Shown: positions 30,824 to 39,189, counted from the first letter of the stretch. The stretch: DNA of 39,342 nt from an uncultured Bacillota bacterium (GCA_949282275.1 CASDOO010000016.1:1-39342); one strand, 5' to 3'. Translations and numbers: made by a program. Notes: a model not told the origin generated them from the letters alone.

Positions 30824-31981
30824 TCATTCTCCTTTCAGAAGGCCCTTGAGAAGGCACTTCCTGAGACGATTGGCATTGGCGCGGAAGACGAAGGCGTATT
30901 GGGAGAAGAACTTCCCGATGAGGATGGCCAGGATGATGACGAAGAGGATGAATTGGGAGGAATATTCATTGAGGTTTTCGGCAAAGCCGGAATTGGAGAG
31001 GTTCGTCGCGCCTCTTTCCAGGAAGGCGACAAGAGCGGAATAGGGAATCATTAGGAAGGGATTGAAGTTGGCAAGCCAGCAGACGATGATGGCCGTGAAG
31101 CCATAGCTTCCGCCCGTTGTCGGCGTGATCATGTGGTCGAAGTTGCTGACATAGAAGAAGCCGACAAGGCCGCACAGGGCCGCAGAGAGGAAGACGGTCC
31201 GCATGATGACCTTGGAGACGTTGATGCCGACATAGCGTGCTGTCTGGACGCTTTCGCCGACGACCTGGACCTCATAGCCGTGCTTGGTGAAGCGGATGTA
31301 GCAGAAGGTGGTGATGACAAGGATGGCAACGAGGATGGCCGGAAGGATGGAGGTCTCGCCAAGGATGGTCGGAAGCCAGCCAAGCTGAGTGCCCTGATTG
31401 ATGATCGGCATTTGGGAATGGGCGCCCTTCCAGATGTTGCAGACAAGAGTGACAAGAAGGACGGCGATATAGTTCAGCATCAAGGTGAAGAGGGTCTCGT
31501 TCGTATTGAACTTTGCCTTGAAGAAGGCGGGAATGAGTCCCCAGATGCCGGCCGCCAGGATGCTTGCAAGGATGGAGAAGAGGATGATGACGGCACTGGG
31601 GAGAGATGTTCCGTAGATCATGATGGCAGAGGTGACAAGTCCGCCGATGAGGATCTGGCCTTGCGCACCGATGTTCCAGAAGCGCATCCGATAGGCCGGG
31701 GAGAGGGCCAAGGCAATGGCAAGGAGGACGACGAAGCTTTGGAGGAACTGATAGAACTTGATGAAGTTGAAGTCGCCGGAACGGGTGTATCCGATCGTGC
31801 CTTGGACGATGTATTGCCAAGCCTCGAGTGGATTCTTCTGCCCGACGGCATAGAGGAAGAGGGTCGAGAGGAGAAGAGCGCCGACGAAGCAGAGGAACAT
31901 GGCCAGGTAACGTTTCGTCCGGCTGACGTCCTGCCTACGGACGATACGGACAAGGGGAGTCTTGTTCTTCGCCTTCATCAT
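30824..31981 (-). CDS. Purine nucleoside ABC importer, first permease (YufP/NupB-like)
   Basis: 385 residues and about nine to ten membrane segments. SPAYRMRFWNIGAQGQILIGGL and YEVQVVGESVQTARYVGINVSKVIMRT are the typical branched-chain-permease-type signatures, the second being the loop that meets the ATPase. The gene starts ATGATGA: its first ATG overlaps the TGA of the ATPase gene by four bases, so expression is coupled. Forms a heterodimeric pore with the next gene product. Confidence 0.92.
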   Translation of the reverse strand: MMKAKNKTPLVRIVRRQDVSRTKRYLAMFLCFVGALLLSTLFLYAVGQKNPLEAWQYIVQGTIGYTRSGDFNFIKFYQFLQSFVVLLAIALALSPAYRMRFWNIGAQGQILIGGLVTSAIMIYGTSLPSAVIILFSILASILAAGIWGLIPAFFKAKFNTNETLFTLMLNYIAVLLVTLVCNIWKGAHSQMPIINQGTQLGWLPTILGETSILPAILVAILVITTFCYIRFTKHGYEVQVVGESVQTARYVGINVSKVIMRTVFLSAALCGLVGFFYVSNFDHMITPTTGGSYGFTAIIVCWLANFNPFLMIPYSALVAFLERGATNLSNSGFAENLNEYSSQFILFVIILAILIGKFFSQYAFVFRANANRLRKCLLKGLLKGE

Positions 31982-33501
31982 TTGGCCTCCTTTCCGGCCA
32001 TGAGTAGGCCAAGCGTCTTCTTGTCCGTCTTGCGGGCATCAAGGATGCCCATCATCTTTCCGTCGGAGAGAACGAGGATACGGTCGGATATGGCAAGAAG
32101 GACGTCCAGGTCTTCGCCGACATAGATGACGGCAGCACCCTTTTTCTTCTCCTCGTCAAGCTTGTTATAGATTTCGTAGGAGGTATTGATATCCAAGCCT
32201 CTTGTCGCATAGGCGGTCATGAGAAGCTTTGGATGGGAGGCAATCTCGCGGCCGACAAGGACTTTCTGGACGTTTCCGCCTGAAAGCTTGCGGATTGGGG
32301 TGTTGAGGGAAGGGGTCTTGACATCGAATTCGGATTTGATTTCCTCGGCAGTATGAAGCGGATGCTTTCTTTCCAGAAGGGGCGTCTTTCCTTCGCCATA
32401 GGTTCTCAACATCATGTTTTCGACCATGCCCATGTTGCCGATAAGGCCCATGCCGAGACGATCTTCCGGAACGTAGGCAAGATGGATCCCGAGCTTTCGG
32501 ATTTCTGTTGCAGGCTTTCCGATAAGCTCGACTTGCTTTGCGTTTTCATCGAAGAAGGAAATAGAGGAGGGCGAAACGGTCTTTTGCAATCCGGCGATGG
32601 CCTCGAGGAGTTCCTTCTGTCCGCTTCCGCTGACGCCGGCGATGCCGAGGATTTCCCCTTCGCGGCATTCGAAGCCGACATGATCCAACGAGAGGCGATG
32701 TCCGCTTCCCGGGCAGGAGAGATCCTTGACTTCAAGGACTTTCTTCCCATCCTTTTTGGGTTCGCTGCGGTGGATTTCGAGATCGATATGGCTTCCCACC
32801 ATCAGATCGGCAAGCCTTTCCTCGTCTGCCTTGCTTGTCTTGACGAACTGGACAAGCTTTCCTCCACGCATGATGGCGACGACATCGCTTATTTCCATGA
32901 CTTCGTTGAGCTTGTGGGTGATGATGATGATGGATTTCCCGTCTTCCTTCATGTTTCTGAGAATGGCAAAAAGGTTTTCCGTTTCCTGTGGCGTAAGAAC
33001 GGCGGTAGGTTCATCAAGAATCAAGGTTTCGACGCCGCGGTAGAGAAGCTTGACGATTTCTACTGTCTGCTTCTCGGAGACGGACATTTTGTAGATTTTC
33101 TTGTTTGGATTGACGTGGAAACCATAGCGCTCGCAGAGGGCTTGGATTTCCTGGTTGAGCTTTCTCTTCTGGAGGAAGAATTTCTTCTTGAGACCCAAAA
33201 CGACATTCTCCCGTGCCGTGAAGACGTCGATCAGCTTGAAGTGCTGATGGACCATGCCGATGCCATGCTGGAAGGCATCGCTGGGCGACTGGATCTGGAC
33301 TTTCTCTCCGTCAATATAAATGGAGCCGGAGTCCGGATAGTAGATTCCCGAAAGCATGTTCATCAGCGTCGTCTTTCCGCTTCCGTTCTCTCCCAGAAGG
33401 GCAAGGATCTCTCCTGGCCGGATCTGGAGATTGACGTTGTGGTTTGCGACGACGGGGCCGAAGCGCTTCGAGATGCTTCGCATTTCTATTGTTTTTGCCA
33501 T
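31978..33501 (-). CDS. Purine nucleoside ABC importer, double ATPase (YufO/NupA-like)
   Basis: 507 residues from the ATG at 33501, six bases after GGGGA; the ATG at 33507 abuts that site and is less likely. Two ATP-binding cassettes. The first has Walker A LLGENGSGKTT and Walker B LILDEPTAVL, with an altered signature MSVSEKQTVEI. The second has the degenerate loop GVSGSGQKELLE expected in this family and signature LSGGNVQKVLVGREI, followed by TAYATRGLDI in place of the usual PTRGLD segment. It powers import by the two permeases downstream. A terminator hairpin separates it from the binding-protein gene, so it should be made in smaller amounts. Confidence 0.93.
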   Translation of the reverse strand: MAKTIEMRSISKRFGPVVANHNVNLQIRPGEILALLGENGSGKTTLMNMLSGIYYPDSGSIYIDGEKVQIQSPSDAFQHGIGMVHQHFKLIDVFTARENVVLGLKKKFFLQKRKLNQEIQALCERYGFHVNPNKKIYKMSVSEKQTVEIVKLLYRGVETLILDEPTAVLTPQETENLFAILRNMKEDGKSIIIITHKLNEVMEISDVVAIMRGGKLVQFVKTSKADEERLADLMVGSHIDLEIHRSEPKKDGKKVLEVKDLSCPGSGHRLSLDHVGFECREGEILGIAGVSGSGQKELLEAIAGLQKTVSPSSISFFDENAKQVELIGKPATEIRKLGIHLAYVPEDRLGMGLIGNMGMVENMMLRTYGEGKTPLLERKHPLHTAEEIKSEFDVKTPSLNTPIRKLSGGNVQKVLVGREIASHPKLLMTAYATRGLDINTSYEIYNKLDEEKKKGAAVIYVGEDLDVLLAISDRILVLSDGKMMGILDARKTDKKTLGLLMAGKEAK

Positions 33502-33510
33502 TTTCATTCC

Positions 33511-33547
33511 CCGAGAAAAAGGAAACCGGGAGGTGTGCCCTCCCGGT
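33511..33547 (-). terminator. Internal partial terminator between binding protein and ATPase genes
   Basis: On the minus strand ACCGGGAGG (33547-33539) pairs perfectly with CCTCCCGGT (33533-33525) around a 5-nt loop, then TTCCTTTTTCTC. Placed to give more binding protein than transporter core. Confidence 0.85.
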
Positions 33548-33564
33548 GTTCCCGAATCGTCTGA

Positions 33565-34869
33565 CTACTTGTTCTTCCAGGTGATTCCGTCGATCTTGAT
33601 CTGGAAGTAGGGGGCAGAACGATCGACGCTTTCCTCGACATAGGTGACATCGCCGTCCTTCTTGACGGTCTCTTTCTCTTCGCCCTCGAAGCGGACATCT
33701 CCGGTCGCAAAGTCGATGATGGAGAAATCGACTTTCTGGGACGTGATGTGCTGTCCGTCGACGGTGAACTTGGAAGTGTCGAAGACGTGGAGGTCGCCAT
33801 CGTGCAGTTCCTTTTCAATCTGCTCGACGACCGCAGCCGTTCCTTCGGCGGCGTTCTTGCCAAGATCGGTGATTCCGACGGCATCTTCCGCATAGCCGCG
33901 AGCCCAATCCGCGGCGATTTCCTTGCCCTTTCCTTCCATGGCAAGGCCGAGGGCGTATTCATAGTAGACTTCCCAGTTATTGGTGGCGGAGGTAAGGGCG
34001 GCATCCGGGGCCACTTCCCTCATGTCGACGTTGTAGCCGACGGAGTAGACGGTCTTTCCTTGGCCATAGGCCGCCTGGCAGGCATTAGGAGCACCGGAGG
34101 AATCGGCGTGCTGTCCGATAAGGACGCAACCGTCATCGATAAGGCCTTCGGCGGCCTGCTGTTCGGCATCCTGGTCATACCAGGAGTCGGTGAAGAAGAC
34201 ATCCATCGTGACGCCGACAGGCTGTCCGTTTCTCGTGGCACCCTCAAGACCTCTCTGGACACCGAGGTAGAAGGCGGTATAGCCAGAGATGACTTCGGCA
34301 TAGGTATAGGCGCCGACATATCCGATCTTGATGTTGTTTCCTCCGAAATTGCTATCCGAAAGCGTCCTACTATCCTTGCTCTCTCCCGCAACGAGTTCCT
34401 TCAGCTTGAGTCCACCGACGACACCGGAAACATAGCGAGCCTCGTAGATGTTGGTAAAGGCGTTCTTGAAGTTGTCAAGACCGGTCAAAGCAGCATAGTC
34501 GCCCGTGTCGGCGACAAAGGTGACATCCTTGTACTTCTGGGCAGCGGCATAGGTATAGCCCTGATGGCCATAGGAATTGGTGAAAACGATGGAGGCACCT
34601 TCGGCAACGCAGTTCTCGATGCCACGAGTGACAAGGCTTCCGTCCTCGTGGACATTGTTTTGATAAATGATGTTCTCTTTGGGGATACCGAGCTTCTGGG
34701 CAGCAGCCTCGAAGCCATTGATATGGGCGAGGGTATAAGTTTCCGTTGCATCGCCGATGTTGACAAGACCACACACGAAATCACTTGCGTTGGAAGACGT
34801 ATTGTTGCAGGCGACAAGGCTCAGAAGAGAAAAAGACATACCGGCGAGACACAGCAGACCTTTTTTCAT
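33565..34869 (-). CDS. BMP-family purine nucleoside-binding lipoprotein
   Basis: 434 residues. Signal peptide with lipobox LVAC (Cys21), then a short Asn/Ser spacer. The rest is a two-lobed BMP/PnrA-type receptor: VNIGDATETYTLAHINGFEAA, IVFTNSYGHQGYTYAAAQ, VADTGDYAALTG, IGYVGAYTYAEVISGYTAF and DSWYDQDAEQQAAEGLIDDGC. Family members capture purine nucleosides outside the membrane and deliver them to the ABC core encoded downstream. The C-terminal 70 residues extend beyond the classical fold. Start fixed by AAGGAGGAAAAC directly before the ATG. Expression is likely set by the riboswitch upstream, and the ribosome site can be hidden by a leader hairpin. Confidence 0.93.
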   Translation of the reverse strand: MKKGLLCLAGMSFSLLSLVACNNTSSNASDFVCGLVNIGDATETYTLAHINGFEAAAQKLGIPKENIIYQNNVHEDGSLVTRGIENCVAEGASIVFTNSYGHQGYTYAAAQKYKDVTFVADTGDYAALTGLDNFKNAFTNIYEARYVSGVVGGLKLKELVAGESKDSRTLSDSNFGGNNIKIGYVGAYTYAEVISGYTAFYLGVQRGLEGATRNGQPVGVTMDVFFTDSWYDQDAEQQAAEGLIDDGCVLIGQHADSSGAPNACQAAYGQGKTVYSVGYNVDMREVAPDAALTSATNNWEVYYEYALGLAMEGKGKEIAADWARGYAEDAVGITDLGKNAAEGTAAVVEQIEKELHDGDLHVFDTSKFTVDGQHITSQKVDFSIIDFATGDVRFEGEEKETVKKDGDVTYVEESVDRSAPYFQIKIDGITWKNK

Positions 34870-34871
34870 GT

Positions 34872-34937
34872 TTTCCTCCTTGGTCTTTGGATGCCTTTCA
34901 TGGCCGGCGGGATGTCTCTATCCAAAAGTGGAGGAAA
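34872..34937 (-). promoter_or_regulatory. Leader stem that can hide the ribosome site of the BMP gene
   Basis: The Shine-Dalgarno segment GGAGGAAA (minus strand, 34879-34872) is perfectly complementary to TTTCCTCC (34937-34930). Inside that pair a second stem joins TTTTGGAT (34927-34920) with ATCCAAAG (34892-34885). The two stacked stems would block translation initiation, so the switch downstream of the aptamer may work on translation. Confidence 0.55.
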
Positions 34938-34953
34938 GGAAAAAAGATGAGGC

Positions 34954-35022
34954 TTATTCGTAGTGCTGAATTTACGGTTCAGCGTAGAGACTTCCCACCA
35001 ATTAGGGCAATTATACGAATAG
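34954..35022 (-). ncRNA. Purine riboswitch aptamer, guanine/hypoxanthine class
   Basis: Read on the minus strand: P1 TATTCGTA (35021-35014) pairs with TACGAATA (34962-34955). Between them are the conserved core TATAAT, the J2/3 segment GTCTCTAC, and the P3 arm GCTGAA-CCGTAAA-TTCAGC whose loop has the typical CCGTAAA. P2 is TGCCC…GTGGGA-like, around the CTAATTGGT loop. J3/1 reads ACT, with C at the specificity position (position 74 in xpt numbering), which pairs with guanine rather than adenine. It precedes a BMP nucleoside importer, a classical target. Confidence 0.9.
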
Positions 35023-35040
35023 GCGTTTCCGCCCCTATTC
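35017..35040 (-). other. Hairpin upstream of the riboswitch that competes for P1
   Basis: On the minus strand GAATAGG (35040-35034) pairs with CCTATTC (35023-35017), with inner GGCG-GAAA-CGCC pairing as an alternative. It uses the bases that form the 5' strand of aptamer P1, so the two structures exclude each other. Confidence 0.5.
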
Positions 35041-35475
35041 AAACGCAAGGGGAGGGAATTGCAAAGAAAATTTAAGATGAAAGCCCTCACACAAGAAAAA
35101 TGAATTACATATATTATGCAATGTAAAACAAGAATGACGAATTAGTGTTTGTGTTTTTTTGAGTGACGCAAAGATGAGTTTCTTTTTTGCTTCTCTAATA
35201 GACATCGAGAAAAAACAAAGGCGCTGTATTTTGTTTCGGTTGTCTTGATGTTTTTGAAGGTTCCTTCCGTTTCTTTTCCGCAACTTTGATTGGATAAAGA
35301 ACTATTCACAATCTCTGCCATTTTCAAGCTCATTCTGGAAGGCGTATTCAAAAGCGCTGGTTTCAATTTCGAAGACAGACTATGAGGACACCTTTTTGCT
35401 GATATCACGCAAGGACACAACGTTATCCGCCTGAGGCTTTTCGTCTGGATGCTGGATTCGTTTTGGATTCTGATT
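35041..35475. other. Long intergenic region without a supported gene
   Basis: Apart from the start of the riboswitch leader, this stretch holds only short open frames with no ribosome sites and no recognisable products. It is AT-rich near 35090-35240. A minus-strand stretch near 35395-35470 reads as HPDEKPQADNVVSLRDISKK before a stop and may be the remnant tail of a lost gene, but this is too short to name. Confidence 0.4.
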
Positions 35476-36888
35476 CTATTTGCTTTCCTGAAGATAGAGG
35501 ATGGCGTTCTGTTCGATTTCCTTGTAGACGTTCTGTCGAACCAAAAAATAATAGACAATCTGACAGCCAAGGGAACACAGCCAGCTGACGGGATAGCAGG
35601 CATAAAGAAGAAGCGTGGAATGGAATTCGGAGGCAGGATCCGGAGAGTAGACGCAGAAGTTCCAGAAAAGGCGGAAGCCACATGTCCAGACAAAGGAGAT
35701 GATCATCGGTATCGTAGCCCTATTCAAGCCACGAAGGAAATTGGTGAACGTATCCATCCCGCCGCAGATGAAATAAAGCGGCAATAATAAAGATAGACGT
35801 TCAAAACATAGCATTTGGAATTCTTCGTCTGTCTTGTTTCCGGTATAGGCCTGGATGAGCGGACGATGCAGGGCAAGAAGAAGCAGGCCGAAAAGAAGAC
35901 CGAAGCCCATGCAGACGCCCTCGATGATGAAGACGAGCTTGCGGACGTTTTTCTTTTCTCCTTTTCCGTAGTTGGCGGAGACGAAGGCAGATCCGCCTTG
36001 GGCAACGGCAAACATCGATGTGTAGCAGAAATTCTCGATTGATTCGCAATCCGCGTTGACTTCCACGATCTGGCTTCCCCAGGTATTGACCGATGTCTGG
36101 AGAATCATGTTGCTGACGGCGAAGACCATTCCCTGGAGACCGCTGGGGATGCCGACCTTGAGGATTTCCAAAGTCTCTTCAGGGTAGAGACGAATCTTGC
36201 GGAAATGGAAGTCGATGAAGTTCCTGTTCCTTTTCAGGAAGACGAAGACCAGGATCGCTGCAACGGAATAAGAGCAGATGCTACTTAGTCCAGTACCGGT
36301 GACCGAAAGACGGAAGACGTAGACGAAAAGGTAGTTCAAGGCGATATGAAGTCCTCCGGCAATGCCGAGGAAAATCAAGGGCATCCTGCTGTTTCCGGTA
36401 CCGCGGAAAATAGCGCTTCCGAAATTGTATATGCTGATCAGGGGAAGGGCGAAGAAATAGGTTCTCAGGTATTGGACGGCCAAATCAAAGTAGGAACCGT
36501 CGACTTTCTGGAGTCTAAGTAGGTAGGGCGAGCAGAAATAGCCGACAAGAAGGACGAGGATACCGGAAAGGAAGGCAAGGACCAGTCCGGAATAGCAGGC
36601 TTTCTCTGCCTTGTCCTTTTCGTTTTCCCCATAATACTTTGCGATGATGACGTTCTCACCTGTCGAAAGACCGATGAAGACATTCGTCAAAAGGGAGATG
36701 AGGGCGGCATTCGCTCCGACTGCGGCGGCCGATATTTCTCCTTCCGCCCCCTCTATCACGATAAGGTCAAAAGTCGAAAAGAGGATTTCTAGACATCCGA
36801 CAAGGACGAGCGGCAGGGAATAGAGGATAACTTTTTGGATAAGCGTTTTCGTGCTTCCACTCGTCAGATCCATCGATTTGATTTGCAT
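35476..36888 (-). CDS. MATE-family multidrug/metabolite exporter
   Basis: 470 residues with about twelve membrane segments in two pseudo-repeats. The start block MDLTSGSTKTLIQKVILYSL is followed by segments with ENVIIAKYYGENEKDKAEKA, FRGTGNSRMPLIFLGIAGGLHIALNYLFV (the conserved half-repeat hinge) and FVSANYGKGEKKNVRK in the second half. MATE proteins expel cationic drugs or metabolites in exchange for Na+ or H+; the substrate is unknown. The start is not certain: ATG at 36888 or 36873, neither with a Shine-Dalgarno site. A promoter (36918-36945) lies close upstream. It is the only gene in its transcript, and no clear terminator follows. Confidence 0.88.
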   Translation of the reverse strand: MQIKSMDLTSGSTKTLIQKVILYSLPLVLVGCLEILFSTFDLIVIEGAEGEISAAAVGANAALISLLTNVFIGLSTGENVIIAKYYGENEKDKAEKACYSGLVLAFLSGILVLLVGYFCSPYLLRLQKVDGSYFDLAVQYLRTYFFALPLISIYNFGSAIFRGTGNSRMPLIFLGIAGGLHIALNYLFVYVFRLSVTGTGLSSICSYSVAAILVFVFLKRNRNFIDFHFRKIRLYPEETLEILKVGIPSGLQGMVFAVSNMILQTSVNTWGSQIVEVNADCESIENFCYTSMFAVAQGGSAFVSANYGKGEKKNVRKLVFIIEGVCMGFGLLFGLLLLALHRPLIQAYTGNKTDEEFQMLCFERLSLLLPLYFICGGMDTFTNFLRGLNRATIPMIISFVWTCGFRLFWNFCVYSPDPASEFHSTLLLYACYPVSWLCSLGCQIVYYFLVRQNVYKEIEQNAILYLQESK

Positions 36889-36917
36889 GTTCGGGATACG
36901 ATATTTCCGAATGGAAT

Positions 36918-36945
36918 ATTCTAGTTTGCCAATTTGCGAAATCAA
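36918..36945 (-). promoter_or_regulatory. Promoter of the MATE gene
   Basis: Minus strand TTGATT (36940-36945), a 16-base spacer and TAGAAT (36918-36923). Leader about 20-25 bases to the first ATG. Confidence 0.5.
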
Positions 36946-37239
36946 TCTTTATCGATGGATTTTCCTTTTTTGTCAATTTCCTTTCGATTCCTGCCCCAGG
37001 GAAGCGCGGGCATAAATGTAGGGGGAGAAAAGTCAATCGTTATTGAGACTACCCTTTTTCCGAACCCTAAAGCATATCTGACGGCGAGATTGATGAAGAC
37101 TGGGACCTTTCGAATGGTATCCTCTTAAGTTCAGCCAGTCTATACAGTAGTCATAATTGTCTTTTGACATGAGTATTATTTACCTTGTCATTTGTAATTG
37201 TACAAGACATTGTGTTTTGTCTTATATTTACTCTATATG
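36946..37239. other. AT-rich intergenic region, no gene seen
   Basis: Divergent spacer between the MATE gene and the small membrane-protein gene. Short open frames here have no ribosome site. 37130-37240 is strongly AT-rich. No repeat, tRNA or terminator was found by eye. Confidence 0.4.
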
Positions 37240-37267
37240 TTGAATGCTTGACTGTTGGTACTATAAT
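37240..37267 (+). promoter_or_regulatory. Promoter of the small membrane-protein gene
   Basis: TTGAAT (37240-37245), a 16-base spacer, TATAAT (37262-37267). The start codon is 43 bases downstream of the -10. Confidence 0.6.
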
Positions 37268-37309
37268 AGCATTATAAAGATTTATGTACGATATTGGTGA
37301 GGAGAAGTT

Positions 37310-37525
37310 GTGAAGCAAACAATTAAGCGTATCTTAGAAACGACAAGCATAGTTGAATTGTGCTTTGGCCTGCTTTCCGTATTCAAAATCATAACAACGA
37401 AAGATGGAATCTATGGGTTCTATGGTGGAGGCGAAGTAGGGATAGTTGTATTTACAGTGGTAATGTTCCTGCTGTTTGCTTTGTCTTTGGTTGGTGAGAT
37501 TTTGCTTTCAGATAAAACGAAGTAA
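37310..37525 (+). CDS. Small two-helix membrane protein
   Basis: 71 residues, GTG start at 37310 preceded by GAGGAGAAG. Two hydrophobic stretches (about 15-28 and 46-64) flank a Gly-rich loop GIYGFYGGGEVG; the tail is LLSDKTK. It has its own promoter. Composition is AT-rich, unlike the 50% GC genes to the left, so it may be recently acquired. No family recognised; function unknown. Confidence 0.65.
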   Translation: MKQTIKRILETTSIVELCFGLLSVFKIITTKDGIYGFYGGGEVGIVVFTVVMFLLFALSLVGEILLSDKTK

Positions 37526-37621
37526 AAGAGCAACTCTTAATGTAAAAAACAGATGGAATATATTTTTTAGTAATATTACGTGCATAAATTTTGTGAACAA
37601 TTGTTTAAACAGATAATTACA

Positions 37622-37629
37622 AGAATTAT
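37622..37629 (+). repeat. Candidate left target-site copy of the IS
   Basis: AGAATTAT directly before the left IS end. The matching right copy ATAATTAT is at 39007-39014; seven of eight bases agree. ATAATTAT is itself palindromic, so chance agreement is possible. Confidence 0.45.
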
Positions 37630-37671
37630 GTGTGACGGCCACGACATCCCGGAATGGGCAATCGCATCTTC

Positions 37672-37697
37672 CCCTTCCCGTTCATGAACGGGAAGGG
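37672..37697. repeat. 26-bp perfect palindrome at the transposase 3' side
   Basis: CCCTTCCCGTTCA/TGAACGGGAAGGG, with no unpaired centre. It lies between the transposase stop and the left IS end and could end transcription or pause it; there is no T-run. Confidence 0.75.
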
Positions 37698-37752
37698 ATA
37701 CCGTCCCGCCTGCCTCACTCGACCATCCCGACTTCCTCCTTCTGCCGGTCCG

Positions 37753-38876
37753 TCATGTCCGAGAATGGCCGCAGCACGCCGTGATCACGATGGCGGCGTT
37801 CTCCTCCGAGTTCATGATGACCCGCCTCCTTGCCTCGCGCTTGAGCTTGGCGTTGAACCCCTCGATGGCGTTGGAGGTGTATATCGTCCTCCACAGGGGC
37901 TCCGGGTACTGCATGAACGTGAGGAGGCCCTCCCTCGCCAGCAGCTTCCGCACCATGTTCGGGCACGTCCTCTCCCACTTCCCCGCGAAGGCCGAGAGCC
38001 TTGCCTCCGGGGCCCCGATGTCCGGGGAGCGGTACACCTCCGCGAAGTCCTCCGACACCTTCTTCCGGTCGCACTTCCGGACGTCCCGACAGATCGTCCT
38101 CGCCTGATGGACGAGGCACAGCTGGTGCCGGGCGAGGGGGAAGTTGCGCCGTATGGCCTCGGGCATCCCCGCGGGCCGTCGGTCACGAACAGGGAGGGGG
38201 AATGGAGCCCCCGGGAACGCAGGCTGGCAAGGACGTCGTCCCAGGACCCGGATCCCTCGTTCGGCGTGAAGCAATAGCCGAGTATGACCTTCCTGCCGTC
38301 CCTCGCGATGCCCAGGGCGACCATGACGCATTCCTTCTGGACCCGGCTCGTGTCGTCGTAGCGCCTCCTCACGGGGACGTAGGTCCCGTCGAGGAGGACG
38401 ATCGGGCAGTCCGGGACGACCCTCGTGCTGAAGGCTATCGCGTCGCCGAGGACCCTGTTCACGGCCTTCCTCACGGTCTCCCTCGACAGGGAGACGCCGA
38501 AGTCGTCCATGACCTGGTCGACGATCTCCCTCTCCGTCAGGCCGCGGATGTACAGCCTCTGGATCAGCTCGCAGATGTTCCCCGTCGTCCTCTGGTATGG
38601 CGCGGGGATCCTCGTCCGGAACCTGCCGATCCTGTCCCTCGGGACCCGGAGCGAGAGGGGTCCGTAGGCGGTGTTGACCATCCTGCTGTAGTATCCGTTC
38701 CGGAAGTTCCCGTCCCCGGCGTTGGCCGCGTCCGCGAAGAAGTCGCAGATCTCGTGCTCCATGAGGTCGTCGAGGATCTCCTGGGCCTTCGTCCGGATGA
38801 GGCAGTCCCTCTCGCCGAGGATCGCCTTCCCGATCTCCTCTACGCTCATGCCGTCCATCAGTGATAGAATGTTCAT
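37753..38876 (-). pseudogene. IS256-family transposase interrupted by a frameshift
   Basis: The ATG at 38876 follows AAGGAGATTGCGGC. The first part (233 codons) reads to VTDG and holds the first DDE Asp (LLDGTYVPV) and the second (VTDG, codon 38178-38180). Between about 38175 and 38166 the frame must shift by -1 to continue as GMPEAIRRNFPLARHQLCL, ending with the third acidic residue in SNAIEGFNAKLKREARRR and a stop at 37753. Restoring one base would give about 372 residues, slightly short of the usual 390-410. IS256 transposases are normally read in one frame, so this copy is probably inactive. Product class: Mutator/IS256 DDE transposase. Confidence 0.85.
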
Positions 38877-38942
38877 GCCGCAATCTCCTTTCATTTGCTT
38901 GAACGCTGATATGATAAGCGATTGCGGCTTTTCCTTTGCCGC

Positions 38943-38972
38943 CTTCCTTGATTGGCTGGCCAATCAAGGAAG
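38943..38972. repeat. 13-bp perfect inverted repeat ahead of the transposase
   Basis: CTTCCTTGATTGG (38943-38955), loop CTGG, CCAATCAAGGAAG (38960-38972), about 35 bases inside the right IS end and 67 upstream of the ATG. Such stems near IS ends often shield the transposase from outside transcription. Confidence 0.75.
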
Positions 38973-39000
38973 CCTCCACCCCATTGTCGCAGTGGAACCT

Positions 39001-39189
39001 TCACACATAATTATTGTAAGTGCCATTACTAATTGTAGCTGCTGCTAATTCGTGTGTTTCTGTACCAAATTCAGCCTGCTCATTAGTTTCACTATTATTG
39101 CCGTCATTAAATAAAACTGATTGATAGCATCCTAGCCACAACATACTTTTACTAGGACTAAATATTCTAGAATGATCTTGTGGTTTCAT
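39001..39189 (-). pseudogene. 5' fragment of a phage DUF2800-like gene cut by the IS
   Basis: The ATG at 39189 overlaps the preceding stop (TAATG). The first 55 residues have the opening pattern of phage DUF2800/Cas4-RecB-like proteins: FSPSKSMLWLGC (Ser-x-Ser…W-x-x-C, the Cys expected for an Fe-S site), SETNEQAEFGTETHELAAA (compare EGT-x-AHELAE). The frame runs into the IS end and stops at its third codon (…NNYV, stop at 39001-39003). The remaining part of the gene is not found on the other side of the IS. Full-length relatives have about 370 residues. Confidence 0.5.

Larger units (their letters stand above)
37630..39006 (-). mobile_element. IS256-family insertion sequence, about 1377 bp
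   Basis: Outer ends GTGTGA (37630) and TCACAC (39006) are inverted, and similarity continues weakly inwards (GTGTGACGG versus GTGTGAAGG). Outside the ends the matching continues as an imperfect inverted TTACAAxAATTAT. The element encodes one DDE transposase on the minus strand, broken by a frameshift. GC content is far above that of all neighbouring genes, so it probably came from a GC-rich host. Each end carries a long perfect palindrome (37672-37697 and 38943-38972). Confidence 0.8.

Noticed and set aside
35035-35693. Minus-strand open frames between the riboswitch and the MATE gene
   Set aside because: No ribosome sites; basic, repetitive products, partly overlapping the real MATE gene.
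36934-37128. 64-codon plus-strand frame near the MATE promoter
   Set aside because: No ribosome site, overlaps the predicted promoter, no recognisable product.
38160-38185. Programmed -1 frameshift in the transposase
   Set aside because: No X-XXY-YYZ slippery heptamer in the zero frame, and IS256 enzymes are normally made from one frame; mutation or sequencing error is simpler.
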